A stretch of 16,573 nucleotides of DNA from JBHGBB01 sp041946755 (GCA_041946755.1 JBHGBB010000069.1:1-16573); one strand, 5' to 3'; counted from the first letter of the stretch, positions 7,026-15,909 are shown. The notes: generated by a model from the sequence alone, not told the origin. Numbers and translations: made by a program.

Positions 7026-7889
7026 TTATACCCGTAAATAGCGACGTAATGAGATTAACGCTCCCAGGCAGCCTAATACCATTCCACCGATAACCAAACC
7101 TAAAATAAATGGATAGGTTAGAAAGGCTACGGCACCTATTTTCACCAGTGTTAAATTATATATCAAATAGAGAATTGATAACGACACGATCGCACCGATT
7201 AACCCGTGAACCAGTCCTTCCAAAATCAACGGACCGCGAACTATCCAATCGGTAGCTCCGACTAATTTCATCACTTCGATTTCATCTTTACGATTGATAA
7301 TAGTTAATCGAATCGTATTAGAAATAATAAATAAAGTCGCACTTACTACTACCCCACCGATAATAAACGCAAAAAACTGGATCACTTTTAAGAACTGCGA
7401 TAATCGGTCGACCCATTCCTGACCATAATCAACCGAATCGACAATCGGCATCTGGAGAATCTTTTCCGCAACTTCTTCCAATTTCTCTTTCGAAAACGCC
7501 GTCTGGGTTCTTACTTCCAAAGTATCCGGCAATGGATTTACCCCGAGTAATTGGATTTCCCGTTTAACTTCAGGGTCTTGAGTGAATTCGGTTAAGGCTT
7601 TATCTTTCGGCAAATACGTTACCTGCGATACCCCCGAAATGGCATGAATATCATGGACTAATTGTTCAATTTGTTTGGGTTCATAAGTATCATTTAAAAA
7701 GACTATAATCGCTACTTCTTTTCCAAATGCAGTCCGGAGCTGATCCAAATTGGAGATAACCCAAAAGAAGATACCGCATACGCTCAGAACCACCGCTATC
7801 GTGAATACGGTAATGATACTCATGGTGATGCTGCGTTCGATGCTTAACCAAGCTTCTTGAAAGAAATATTTTATTAACCGAAGTTTCAT
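7026..7889 (-). CDS. ftsX: Cell division ABC transporter-like permease FtsX
   Basis: A 287-aa membrane protein with the FtsX layout: a short cytoplasmic N-terminus, TM1 (about 20-46), an extracytoplasmic domain of about 120 residues ('EVAIIVFLND', 'VTYLPKDKAL', 'LPDTLEV'), and then three further TM segments. The family motif 'NTIRLTIINRKDEIEVMKLVGAT' region follows TM2. FtsX couples FtsE ATP hydrolysis to cell-wall hydrolase activation at the septum; it transports nothing known. I chose the ATG at 7889 over a GTG at 7904 because AGGTGAG, which would overlap the GTG, acts well as a ribosome site for the ATG. It begins 22 bases after the ftsE stop and ends one base before envC. Confidence 0.92.
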   Translation of the reverse strand: MKLRLIKYFFQEAWLSIERSITMSIITVFTIAVVLSVCGIFFWVISNLDQLRTAFGKEVAIIVFLNDTYEPKQIEQLVHDIHAISGVSQVTYLPKDKALTEFTQDPEVKREIQLLGVNPLPDTLEVRTQTAFSKEKLEEVAEKILQMPIVDSVDYGQEWVDRLSQFLKVIQFFAFIIGGVVVSATLFIISNTIRLTIINRKDEIEVMKLVGATDWIVRGPLILEGLVHGLIGAIVSLSILYLIYNLTLVKIGAVAFLTYPFILGLVIGGMVLGCLGALISLRRYLRV

Positions 7890-7911
7890 ACGCGAGTATC
7901 TCACCTGTTTA

Positions 7912-8589
7912 TTAGGGATTTGACGGAATCGGTTTCGGAATGAGTAATTTACCCTGATCCAGCGTTAGCAATCGCTTTTTAATTTCCGGAAACGGGTCCG
8001 GTGCATGAGTAGCCCAAATTAACGTTGTCCCTTTCTGATTCGATTCTACGAGGAGTCGAATAATATCCTGGGTAGTTTGTGTATCGAGATGGGCAGTAGG
8101 TTCATCCGCTAGAATAATCGACGGTTCATAAATTAATGCCCGGGCAATGCGGAGCCGTTGTTGTTCACCACGGGATAAATTCGCCGGATATACTTCTGCA
8201 CGTGATGATAAACTGACTTTATCCAGCATCTCGAATACCCGACGCCGGCTTTCTTGTTCACCAATACCTAATACCTGAAGGACAAATGCTAAATTCTCAT
8301 AAACGGTTTTGGTTCTTAATAATTTAAACTCCTGGAATATAACGCCTATCCGGCGCCGTAAATAAGGCACTTCCCACCATTTCAGTTCACCTAAGTTCCT
8401 GCCGAAAACCACTACTTCTCCTTTGGTCGGCAGCTCATACCGATTGATTAAATGTAATAAGGTGGTTTTCCCCGAACCATTAGCGCCATCGAGTAAAATG
8501 AATTCGCCTTTTGTAATCATCAGGTTAATTTCTGATAATGCAGTGGTATCCGGTGGAAATATTTTGGTTACATTATGGAATGCTATCAT
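7912..8589 (-). CDS. ftsE: Cell division ATP-binding protein FtsE
   Basis: A 225-aa ABC ATPase, normal length for FtsE. Visible motifs are Walker A G35-ANGSGKTT, Q-loop Q86 in 'IGVIFQEFKLL', ABC signature 'LSRGEQQ' (138-144), Walker B 'IILADEP' with catalytic Glu163, D-loop 'HLD' and H-loop His195 ('ATHAPDPF'). The Q-loop sequence and the ftsX partner separate it from LolD- or MacB-type ATPases. Walker A has 'ANGSG' where many FtsE proteins have 'PSGAG', a mild variation. The ATG is preceded by AAGGTAAG. It is the first gene of ftsE-ftsX-envC, with a candidate promoter in the 208-base gap after dxs. Confidence 0.92.
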   Translation of the reverse strand: MIAFHNVTKIFPPDTTALSEINLMITKGEFILLDGANGSGKTTLLHLINRYELPTKGEVVVFGRNLGELKWWEVPYLRRRIGVIFQEFKLLRTKTVYENLAFVLQVLGIGEQESRRRVFEMLDKVSLSSRAEVYPANLSRGEQQRLRIARALIYEPSIILADEPTAHLDTQTTQDIIRLLVESNQKGTTLIWATHAPDPFPEIKKRLLTLDQGKLLIPKPIPSNP

Positions 8590-8675
8590 CGCTTACCTTG
8601 CAACAAATATTGGAAATATATTTTATTCGATAATATCTCCGCGTTATTTATTTATTGACTACCCTAACTATAATT

Positions 8676-8705
8676 ATCATATCGTACTATCCTATGAACT
8701 GTAAA
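8676..8705 (-). promoter_or_regulatory. Candidate promoter of ftsE-ftsX-envC
   Basis: On the minus strand TTTACA (8705-8700) and TATGAT (8681-8676) are separated by 18 bp, giving a start near 8669 and a leader of about 80 bases before ftsE. The rest of the 208-base spacer between dxs and ftsE is AT-rich and holds only a weak 9-bp inverted repeat (ATGAAAAAT/ATTTTTCAT, 8781-8789 and 8806-8814) overlapping the dxs stop. I see no strong terminator, so read-through from the dxs operon is possible. Confidence 0.45.
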
Positions 8706-8797
8706 CCTTTATCGGGAATACTAAAGATATCTCTTGAGTCTAATTGCAAGTAAATTTATCAGGCAAGATAATAATCGATTATGAAAAATAATTGTTA

Positions 8798-10693
8798 TTA
8801 GCCGGATTTTTCATAGCTTTTTAGAATAGTCTGGGTTATTCCCTCGGCAGTCAGTCCATATTTCTTAAGCAGAATCGATCGAGCACCATGTGGCGGAAAT
8901 TCATCCGGAATACCAATCGGAATCAATTTGACTCCATACTCATGAAGCTGTTCCAAGCATTCAGCAACAGCACTGCCGAATCCACCTTGCAGAACATTTT
9001 CTTCCACCGTAATCACCGTTGAAACGGTATGCGCTAATTGCTTAATTAAGTCCTGATCCAGCGGTTTAATGAAGCGCATATTGACTACCGTCGCATTGAT
9101 ACCTGCTTGTTCTAAATTATCAGCTGCAGTTAATGATGGATATACCATCGTTCCGATAGCTAGAATAGCGATATCTTTCCCTGACCGTAATATTTCTGCT
9201 TTTCCTATCGGTAGTATTTCCAGGTTCAGAGTTCGAATTTCGGTTTCAGGATTAAGATTATGGATTTTATCTCGCGGATATCGCACGGCAATCGGCCCTT
9301 CAGTATAGGCGACTGCGGTAGCCAGCATAGCTTGTAGTTCAACTTCATCCTTGGGAACCATAATCGTCATCCTTGGTATCATCCGCATATAACTGATATC
9401 AAAAATCCCCTGATGAGTCATGCCATCGCCACCAACCAATCCCGCCCGGTCGATAGCAAAGATAATCGGCGCATTCTGAATCCCGACATCATGAATGAGT
9501 TGATCAAACGCTCGCTGAAGAAAAGTAGAATATAACGCTACTACTGGCCGCAATCCTTTAATAGCTAAACCTGCGGCAAACGTTACCGCATGCTGTTCAG
9601 CAATCCCAACATCATAAAACCGATCCGGATACGCAACCGCGAATTTCTTAAGCCCGGTACCTGAAGCCATTGCAGCTGTTATCGCCACAATCTTCTGATT
9701 TTCTTTCGCCAACTCGGTTATGGTATCGGCAAATACATCGGTATATGATTTAAATCCATCTTCATTGAATTCACCGGTATCGACATCAAACGACGGCGCT
9801 CCATGCCAGACCACCGGATTCTGTTCTGCCGGTGCATATCCTTTCCCCTTTTTGGTTACGATATGCATCAGAATCGGGCCTTTAAAATCTTTTATCTTTT
9901 TGAAGGTATCGATTAATACCGGAAGATTATTTCCTTCTATTGGTCCTACGAACCGGAATCCTAACTCTTCAAACAGCACTCCTTTTGAAATCAATCCCTT
10001 TACAAACTCTTCCAATCGCCGTTTCAAAAAGATCATGGTATCACCAACCGCCGGGATTTTCTTCATAAATTCGGTAACTTTTTTCTGGGCGATATTATAA
10101 TGCTGATCCGTGATAATCCGGTTTAAATAAGCCGAAATCCCGCCGACATTAGGCGAAATCGACATTTCATTATCGTTCAGGATAACAATCAGGTCTTTTT
10201 TTAAATGCCCGGCGTTATTCAACGCTTCATACGCCATCCCACCAGTCATACCGCCATCACCGATAATAGCGATAACGGCATAATCCTGTTTCATCGCATC
10301 CCGGGCACAAGCGATCCCTAACGCTGCTGAAATACTGGCACTCGCATGACCGCTGGTAATAACATCATATTCACTTTCTTCCCGATGAGGGAAACCGCAT
10401 AATCCACCAAACTGCCGCAACGTCGTAAATGCCTGATATCTGCCGGTGAGTAACTTATGGGTGTATGCTTGATGTCCGACATCCCAAATAATCTGGTCTT
10501 TGGGCGCGTTAAATACATAATGTAACGCTATCGTTAATTCTACGGTACCCAAACTCGATGCTAGATGCCCACCCGTTTCTGCAACGGTATTGATTATCTT
10601 TTCTCGAACCTGCTGACCCAATGATTCCAGTTCGGGTAATGTATACGATTTAATATCTTGCGGTGATTGTATTTCTGATAGTGCTTTAGCCAT
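8798..10693 (-). CDS. dxs: 1-deoxy-D-xylulose-5-phosphate synthase
   Basis: Condenses pyruvate and glyceraldehyde-3-phosphate, with thiamine diphosphate, into DXP, the first step of the non-mevalonate isoprenoid pathway. The 631-aa length is normal. Key sites are visible: 'GGHLASSLGTVELT' with His43, the TPP/Mg motif 'GDGGMTGG' at 145-152 through Asn173, 'SPNVGG', the catalytic Glu366 in 'EQHAVTFAAG', 'THQGIFDISYMR' and 'RYPRD' for substrate phosphate binding. The transketolase-like core and C-terminal domain are complete. I chose the ATG at 10693; a TTG nine bases earlier is the alternative. No good Shine-Dalgarno is present, and the ispA stop is 12 bases upstream, so it is probably translated by coupling. 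Last gene of the rny-dxs run. Confidence 0.97.
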   Translation of the reverse strand: MAKALSEIQSPQDIKSYTLPELESLGQQVREKIINTVAETGGHLASSLGTVELTIALHYVFNAPKDQIIWDVGHQAYTHKLLTGRYQAFTTLRQFGGLCGFPHREESEYDVITSGHASASISAALGIACARDAMKQDYAVIAIIGDGGMTGGMAYEALNNAGHLKKDLIVILNDNEMSISPNVGGISAYLNRIITDQHYNIAQKKVTEFMKKIPAVGDTMIFLKRRLEEFVKGLISKGVLFEELGFRFVGPIEGNNLPVLIDTFKKIKDFKGPILMHIVTKKGKGYAPAEQNPVVWHGAPSFDVDTGEFNEDGFKSYTDVFADTITELAKENQKIVAITAAMASGTGLKKFAVAYPDRFYDVGIAEQHAVTFAAGLAIKGLRPVVALYSTFLQRAFDQLIHDVGIQNAPIIFAIDRAGLVGGDGMTHQGIFDISYMRMIPRMTIMVPKDEVELQAMLATAVAYTEGPIAVRYPRDKIHNLNPETEIRTLNLEILPIGKAEILRSGKDIAILAIGTMVYPSLTAADNLEQAGINATVVNMRFIKPLDQDLIKQLAHTVSTVITVEENVLQGGFGSAVAECLEQLHEYGVKLIPIGIPDEFPPHGARSILLKKYGLTAEGITQTILKSYEKSG

Positions 10694-10705
10694 AAATACC
10701 AAGAG

Positions 10706-11596
10706 TTAATTGATTCTATTCGCCACTAATCCAGCAATAGCTTTCAGCAGCGCTGCTCGTTTTCCAAAAGGTTTTAAATTGGTATCAACATCGGTTAATA
10801 ATCGTTCGACTCTTCGTCTTGATTCTTCCAATCCATAAACACTGGGATACGTTGCTTTCCCTCGAGCACGATCTCGTTTCCCAATCTTTTTCAACTGGGT
10901 ACGATTATCCATTTCATCCAGAATATCATCCGTAATCTGAAACATTAATCCCAGACTATTCCCGAATTTGGTTAATAAATCCAATTTCGGATTCGATACT
11001 GAGGTTAATATTGCACCTAACCGAACCGCATGGCAAATTAATGCGCCGGTTTTATGCGTATGAATATAATGTAATGTATCCGAATTAATCTTTTTATTTT
11101 CCGATTCCAGATCCACTATCTGCCCCCCAACCATACCAGCATAACCGCTTGCGATACCCAGTTCCACTATAACCTGACTGATAATAGCATCAGCAATCCG
11201 ATATTTCTTCCGGCTTTTAGCAATGAAATCAAATGCTGCCAGTAATAATGCGTTACCGGCAAGAATCGCGGTTGCTTCTCCGAACACTTTATGATTGGTA
11301 GGTTTACCCCGCCGGTAATCATCGTTATCCATTGATGGTAAATCGTCATGAATCAATGAGTACGTATGAATTAATTCTAATGCTGCTGCAGTAGGAATTA
11401 CGTTATTAATATTAGTCACAGATATTTCAGCCGTCGCTATAGTTAAAATCGGTCTAATCCGCTTTCCACCGGCAAAAACACTATATCGCATCGCACGATA
11501 TATTTCCGGCGGATAGGATTTTACCGATAATAGATTCTGATCGAGATATTGATTGATTATCTGGGTTTTACTATTAAGATATTGTTCAAGGTTCAT
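10706..11596 (-). CDS. ispA: Polyprenyl synthase, probably farnesyl diphosphate synthase
   Basis: A 296-aa class I trans-prenyltransferase that extends DMAPP/GPP with IPP. The substrate-binding 'GGKRIRP' (43-49), first Asp-rich motif D84-DLPSMD90 and second motif D223-DILD227 are intact, as is the downstream 'RGKATYPS' segment. The first motif is DDxxxxD, as in bacterial type II FPP synthases. The residue five before it is Tyr79 ('YSLIH'), the same as in E. coli IspA, which points to C15 product. Geranylgeranyl diphosphate cannot be excluded. It sits between xseB (18 bases) and dxs (12 bases), the common xseB-ispA-dxs arrangement, and supplies precursor for undecaprenyl carrier lipid and quinones. 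Confidence 0.92.
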   Translation of the reverse strand: MNLEQYLNSKTQIINQYLDQNLLSVKSYPPEIYRAMRYSVFAGGKRIRPILTIATAEISVTNINNVIPTAAALELIHTYSLIHDDLPSMDNDDYRRGKPTNHKVFGEATAILAGNALLLAAFDFIAKSRKKYRIADAIISQVIVELGIASGYAGMVGGQIVDLESENKKINSDTLHYIHTHKTGALICHAVRLGAILTSVSNPKLDLLTKFGNSLGLMFQITDDILDEMDNRTQLKKIGKRDRARGKATYPSVYGLEESRRRVERLLTDVDTNLKPFGKRAALLKAIAGLVANRIN

Positions 11597-11614
11597 AAAG
11601 ATACTTTACGATAT

Positions 11615-11902
11615 TTACACGGAGTTATGCTTTTCTTCATTGAATAATCCCGAATCTTGTTCGTCGCTAAACGCAGTCTCTTTAAATTCTCCAGATTCGG
11701 TTTTTATCAACTTTGTAATTCGTTGTTCCGCCTCATTCAACTTCTGACTACAGAATTTTGATAAGCGAATACCTTCTTCAAATAAGGCGATTGACTGTTC
11801 TAATGAAATATCACTCTTCTCTAATTGCGATACGATTTCTTCTAGTCGCTTTATCGCCTCTTCAAATTTCATTTCTTTTCGATCTTTTTTAGATTCTACC
11901 AT
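11615..11902 (-). CDS. xseB: Exodeoxyribonuclease VII small subunit
   Basis: A 95-aa small subunit that binds along the XseA coiled coil to form exonuclease VII, which degrades single-stranded DNA in both directions. The conserved core is 'MKFEEAIKRLEEIVSQLE' (11-28), then 'SLEQSIALFEEGIRLSKFCSQKLNEAE'. The C-terminal ~25 residues are acidic and variable. The ATG at 11902 is chosen over the internal Met11 because AAGGAG lies 7 bases before it. It starts 18 bases after the xseA stop. Confidence 0.95.
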   Translation of the reverse strand: MVESKKDRKEMKFEEAIKRLEEIVSQLEKSDISLEQSIALFEEGIRLSKFCSQKLNEAEQRITKLIKTESGEFKETAFSDEQDSGLFNEEKHNSV

Positions 11903-11920
11903 GTGTAATCTCCTTACTGA

Positions 11921-13315
11921 TTAAGGTATGATTTCCTCGACTTTTCCGGTAAATTTACCTTCCGACAACTGCACCACAACTTTATCTCCTCGACCGAGTT
12001 GGCTACTCGACCGAATAATCCGATTATCCGATACGCGATAACTAATGCTATATCCTCGTGCAAGAATAGATAATGGACTTAATACTTCCAGCTTCTCGGT
12101 TTTAGCAACTAACTCCTGACGTAGCAATTGATTTCGATGTATTATTATATCATGCAGTGTTCGCTCCGAAGCCTTAATCCGTTCCTGGCATATTTTAAGC
12201 TTTTGTACTGGACTGATTTTCTGTAACTGATTGGATATACTCTGAATATTATTCCGAGTAAGTTCCGTTTGATATTTTATTTGAGTATGTATCTGACTGG
12301 TAATATTATCAAGATATAATACCCACCGGTTTATTTGTTCAAACGGTCTTGCTAAAACCGGTCTATCGGACAATTGTTGCGTTTTGGCTTTTAAAACATC
12401 CAATTTTTTTTCTATTATCGAGCGCAAGAATCGAGATACCTGTTCGATTTTATCAACTACTTCTATTTTGTTTTTTACTACCAATTCCGCTGCTGCTGAA
12501 GGAGTCGGAGCCCGCAAATCGGCAACAAAATCACTTATCGTATAATCGATTTCATGACCTACTGCCGAAATAATCGGTATAGTCGAGGCAAAAATTGCCC
12601 GGGCAACCACTTCTTCATTAAACGGCCATAAATCTTCTAACGAACCTCCACCACGCGCTAAAATTATAACATCATAATTACCCAGTTTATTCAAGTCAGT
12701 TATCGCAGTAGCGATTTGCCCGGCAGCCTCTTTTCCCTGCACTAATACTGGATAAATAACCACATGAACATTGGCAAATCGACGGTTGAGGATATGTAAA
12801 ATATCTCGAATCGCTGCTCCGGTAGGTGATGTTACTACCACTATCCGCTGCGGATATAATGGAATGGGTTTCTTATATTTTATATCGAATAATCCTTCTT
12901 GGAGTAGCCGGTTTTTTAGCTGTTCAAATGCTTTTTGCAGTGCACCGACTCCAAGCGGTTCAGCAGTTTCGATGATTAATTGATATTCACCGCGAGGAGT
13001 AAAAACATCGATATGCCCGCGAGCAACGATATGCTGCCCATCTTCCAGAGAAAAACCAATCGACTTTAATACCCCTTTGAAGATAACACTACCGAGTAGA
13101 CTCTGCGCATCTTTTAATTTAAAATAGGCATGACCGGAAGTCGAAACCCGGAAATTACTGACTTCCCCTTCAACCCAGATATCACCGAAATTCGATTCCA
13201 GCTGCTCTTTAATCTTATAAGTTAGTTCACTTACCGAATATGGTTTTTTGGTTGCGGTAATAGGCAATGCAGTATGATGAATATCGCGATTATCTGATAA
13301 GCTGTTTTCGGACAT
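11921..13315 (-). CDS. xseA: Exodeoxyribonuclease VII large subunit
   Basis: Catalytic subunit of exonuclease VII, 464 aa. An N-terminal OB-fold (about 25-120; 'YSVSELTYKIKEQLE', 'DIWVEGEVSNFR', 'GHAYFKLKD') binds single-stranded DNA. The catalytic core (about 150-280) shows 'VVTSPTGAAIRDI', 'RGGGSLEDLWPFNEE' (221-235) and 'SAVGHEIDYTISDF' followed by 'RAPTPSAAAE'. A long coiled coil (about 285-400) follows for XseB binding, then a small beta C-terminus with 'LSPLSILARGYSI'. The first ~25 residues are a non-conserved leader. No obvious ribosome-binding site precedes the ATG. Gaps of 37 bases to the ymdB-like gene and 18 to xseB place it in the same operon. Confidence 0.96.
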   Translation of the reverse strand: MSENSLSDNRDIHHTALPITATKKPYSVSELTYKIKEQLESNFGDIWVEGEVSNFRVSTSGHAYFKLKDAQSLLGSVIFKGVLKSIGFSLEDGQHIVARGHIDVFTPRGEYQLIIETAEPLGVGALQKAFEQLKNRLLQEGLFDIKYKKPIPLYPQRIVVVTSPTGAAIRDILHILNRRFANVHVVIYPVLVQGKEAAGQIATAITDLNKLGNYDVIILARGGGSLEDLWPFNEEVVARAIFASTIPIISAVGHEIDYTISDFVADLRAPTPSAAAELVVKNKIEVVDKIEQVSRFLRSIIEKKLDVLKAKTQQLSDRPVLARPFEQINRWVLYLDNITSQIHTQIKYQTELTRNNIQSISNQLQKISPVQKLKICQERIKASERTLHDIIIHRNQLLRQELVAKTEKLEVLSPLSILARGYSISYRVSDNRIIRSSSQLGRGDKVVVQLSEGKFTGKVEEIIP

Positions 13316-13352
13316 AAACGGCTAGATATAAATGTGTTATAACCACTTGGTT

Positions 13353-14141
13353 TTATTTTGGATTACTTCCAATCGATAAACGAATAATATTGTTTGCTTT
13401 CCCGGTATTTTCATCGAGAGAAACAACTATTGCATGGAGTTTGACATTATCGGTAGCAACTTCATGTGTCACTGGTAATTGAGTCAAAAACATTTTTAAA
13501 ATAATCTCTTTTTTTACCCCAATTACTGAATCATGCGGACCGGTCATGCCAACATCGGTTATATATGCAGTTCCTTTAGGTAAGATACGTTCATCAGCAG
13601 TTTGCACATGGGTATGGGTGCCCAACACTGCGCTAACTTCACCATCCAAATACCAACCCATAGCGACTTTTTCCGAAGTAGCTTCGGCATGCATATCGAT
13701 AATAATTAGATTGGTTTGTTGTTTTAATCGGGCTAATTCCCGTTTTATTACTTGAAATGGACAATCGACACAATTCAAATAAACCCGACCGACCAATTGA
13801 ACGACAGCAATACGATATTTCTCTTGAATCGTAAAGATACCCGAACCATAACCCGGCGCGCCTAGCGGGAGATTCAGCGGTCGAATAAGCCGCGGTTCGG
13901 TATCCATAATCGGAATCAATTCTTTTTTATGCCAAATATGATTCCCACCCGTGAGTACATCTAGTTGTGCAGCTAATAATTCTTTAACCAGGTCCGGAGT
14001 CAATCCTTTTCCCGCGGCTGCATTTTCTGCATTGGCGATACAAAAATCGATCGCATACTTATCGCGTAACTTAGGAACAATCGCTTTTACGATATCCCGC
14101 CCCGGTCGTCCAAAAATATCTCCAATAAAAAGAATATTCAT
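13353..14141 (-). CDS. ymdB: YmdB-like metallophosphodiesterase
   Basis: A 262-aa calcineurin-like phosphoesterase of the TIGR00282/YmdB family; B. subtilis YmdB hydrolyses 2',3'-cyclic nucleotides and affects biofilm and motility. All expected metal and catalytic residues are in place: Asp8 (IGDIFGRPG), Glu39 (NAENAA), Asn67 and His68 (GGNHIW), His151 (DMHAE), and His176/His178 (GTHTHVQTAD), with 'VGMTGP' downstream. The length is normal. It starts 42 bases after the RNase Y stop. The rny-ymdB pairing is widely conserved and suggests linked roles in RNA decay and clearing cyclic-phosphate products; this functional link is known by association rather than shown here. Confidence 0.93.
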   Translation of the reverse strand: MNILFIGDIFGRPGRDIVKAIVPKLRDKYAIDFCIANAENAAAGKGLTPDLVKELLAAQLDVLTGGNHIWHKKELIPIMDTEPRLIRPLNLPLGAPGYGSGIFTIQEKYRIAVVQLVGRVYLNCVDCPFQVIKRELARLKQQTNLIIIDMHAEATSEKVAMGWYLDGEVSAVLGTHTHVQTADERILPKGTAYITDVGMTGPHDSVIGVKKEIILKMFLTQLPVTHEVATDNVKLHAIVVSLDENTGKANNIIRLSIGSNPK

Positions 14142-14183
14142 AAACCTATACTATATTTAAACATTTTATTCTATAACATGGAT

Positions 14184-15764
14184 TTATTTCGCGTATTCTA
14201 CGGCTCGGATTTCTCTAACTACCGTAACTTTAATTTGTCCCGGATATTGTAATTCTTTTTCAATCTGTTTACTAATATCCCGCGCTAATTTAGCTGACCC
14301 GATATCATTCACCTGTTCCGGTTCGACCATAACCCGAATTTCCCGACCGGCTTGTAATGCATAGGCTTTCGCTACACCGGAAAATGAATCCGCTATCTCT
14401 TCCAATTTTTCCAAGCGTTTCACATATCCTTCCAATGTTTCCCGTCGTGCTCCGGGTCGCGAACTGGAAATTGCATCTGCTGCCTGGACGATAATTGATT
14501 CGATCGTCTGCTGGTCTACTTCACCATGATGACCAAGGATGCCGGAAATGATTGCCGGCTTTTCATTATATTTCCGGGCTAATTCCGCACCGATATTCGC
14601 ATGCGGCCCTTCTACTTCATGATCAACCGCTTTACCAATATCATGTAACAATCCTGCACGTTTACAGCTAGCTGGGTCTATGCCTAATTCCGAGCACATT
14701 ACTCCAGCCAACCACGCTACTTCTTTACTATGCTGTAACACATTTTGGCCATAACTACTTCGATATTTTAAGCGCCCTAATAAATTTACCAATTCCGGAT
14801 GGAGATCATGTACCCCGGTATCAAATGCAGTTTGTTTACCGGCTTCATGGATGGTTTCTGCTATTTCATGTTTTACCTTTTCAACTACCTCTTCAATTCG
14901 CGCCGGATGAATTCTTCCATCGCTAATCAACCGTTCCAGTGCGACTTTAGCGATTTCTCGACGAATAGGATCGAAACTGGATAAAACTACGGCTTCCGGG
15001 GTATCATCAACAATCAGTGTTACACCGGTTGCTGATTCTAATGCCCGAATATTTCTTCCTTCTCGTCCGATAATTCTACCTTTCGTTTCTTCATTCGGTA
15101 ATTCAACTACCGATACCGTTGTTTCTGCAGTATGATCTGACGCGGTTTTCTGAATCGCCAAGGTAATGATTTCTCTAGCTTTTTTCTCTGCGGTCTCTCG
15201 CGCTTCATTTTCAATATTTCGAATCAACATTGCAGCATCACCACGTATTTCTGATTCCAAGGTGGTTAATAAGAGTTTCTTGGCTTGTTCTACCGTTAAT
15301 CCTGATACTTGCTCTAATTTCCGTTTTTGCTCTTCTAATGCTAAAGATAATTGCCGCTCTTTTTCACTTAATTTCCGATCGCGGTTGGTCAAATCTTTTT
15401 CTTTATCACTTATTTCGCGGTCTTTTTTATCAAAGGTTTCCATCCGGCGGTTTAAAGTGGTTTCTCGATCATTTAATCGTCGTTCAAGTCCATCGAGTTT
15501 CGATTTGCGTTCATTCGCTTCGCGTTCAAATTTGGTTCGAGCATCAAGCATCTTTTCTTTAGCTTCCAGCAATGCTGCTTCACGCTTTACTTCAGCCTCT
15601 TTTTCTGCTTCGCGAATAATTTCTTCTGCCAGTTTTTTTGCTGATGCAATCCGGCTTTCAGCAGATATTTTTCTTAAATAATAGCCGGATAACAATCCTA
15701 TCGCGATAGCCACCACCCCGATAATCACCCATGCATAGGGACCTATAGCTTGAATAAAACCCAT
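14184..15764 (-). CDS. rny: Ribonuclease Y
   Basis: Membrane-anchored endoribonuclease that starts mRNA decay. The protein is 526 aa, as usual. The order is: one N-terminal TM helix (about 10-30), a long Arg/Glu/Lys-rich coiled coil (about 35-205), a KH domain with 'GRIIGREGRNIR' (229-240), and an HD phosphohydrolase domain with His345 and the 'LHDIGK' motif at His374-Asp375 ('KRAGLLHDIGKAVDHE'), ending in 'PGQIKVTVVREIRAVEYAK'-type C-terminus. The ATG at 15764 is preceded by AAGGAGGT, with a slightly long spacing of about 11. It is the first gene of the minus-strand operon rny-ymdB-xseA-xseB-ispA-dxs and is divergent from a small gene at 15974. Confidence 0.96.
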   Translation of the reverse strand: MGFIQAIGPYAWVIIGVVAIAIGLLSGYYLRKISAESRIASAKKLAEEIIREAEKEAEVKREAALLEAKEKMLDARTKFEREANERKSKLDGLERRLNDRETTLNRRMETFDKKDREISDKEKDLTNRDRKLSEKERQLSLALEEQKRKLEQVSGLTVEQAKKLLLTTLESEIRGDAAMLIRNIENEARETAEKKAREIITLAIQKTASDHTAETTVSVVELPNEETKGRIIGREGRNIRALESATGVTLIVDDTPEAVVLSSFDPIRREIAKVALERLISDGRIHPARIEEVVEKVKHEIAETIHEAGKQTAFDTGVHDLHPELVNLLGRLKYRSSYGQNVLQHSKEVAWLAGVMCSELGIDPASCKRAGLLHDIGKAVDHEVEGPHANIGAELARKYNEKPAIISGILGHHGEVDQQTIESIIVQAADAISSSRPGARRETLEGYVKRLEKLEEIADSFSGVAKAYALQAGREIRVMVEPEQVNDIGSAKLARDISKQIEKELQYPGQIKVTVVREIRAVEYAK

Positions 15765-15813
15765 AAGTATAAACTACCTCCTTTTTAGAAAATGCAATAT
15801 ACTATTCTGATAT

Positions 15814-15837
15814 TTATAGTATTTATTATAGTATTTA
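15814..15837. repeat. 12-bp tandem duplication in the rny upstream region
   Basis: The unit TTATAGTATTTA occurs twice without a gap. On the minus strand it reads TAAATACTATAA twice, and its junction creates TATAAT, a possible -10 for rny about 60 bases upstream of the start codon. No clear -35 accompanies it. The surrounding 15780-15870 is strongly AT-rich. Confidence 0.5.
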
Positions 15838-15909
15838 AATTATTAATACTTGATTATGAAAAATTATATTTTACTGAAGAGTAAGAGGTGAGATAAATCG
15901 ATTTTCTAT

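Noticed and set aside
7912..8589. FtsE as a LolD- or MacB-type lipoprotein or drug exporter ATPase
   Set aside because: The neighbour is a four-helix FtsX with the family motif and a degenerate LytM protein, and the Q-loop 'IGVIFQEFKLL' is FtsE-like.
8423..8704. Plus-strand ORF of 93 codons overlapping ftsE and its upstream spacer
   Set aside because: Two thirds are antisense to the FtsE Walker A region, and the free part is AT-rich promoter sequence without a start signal.
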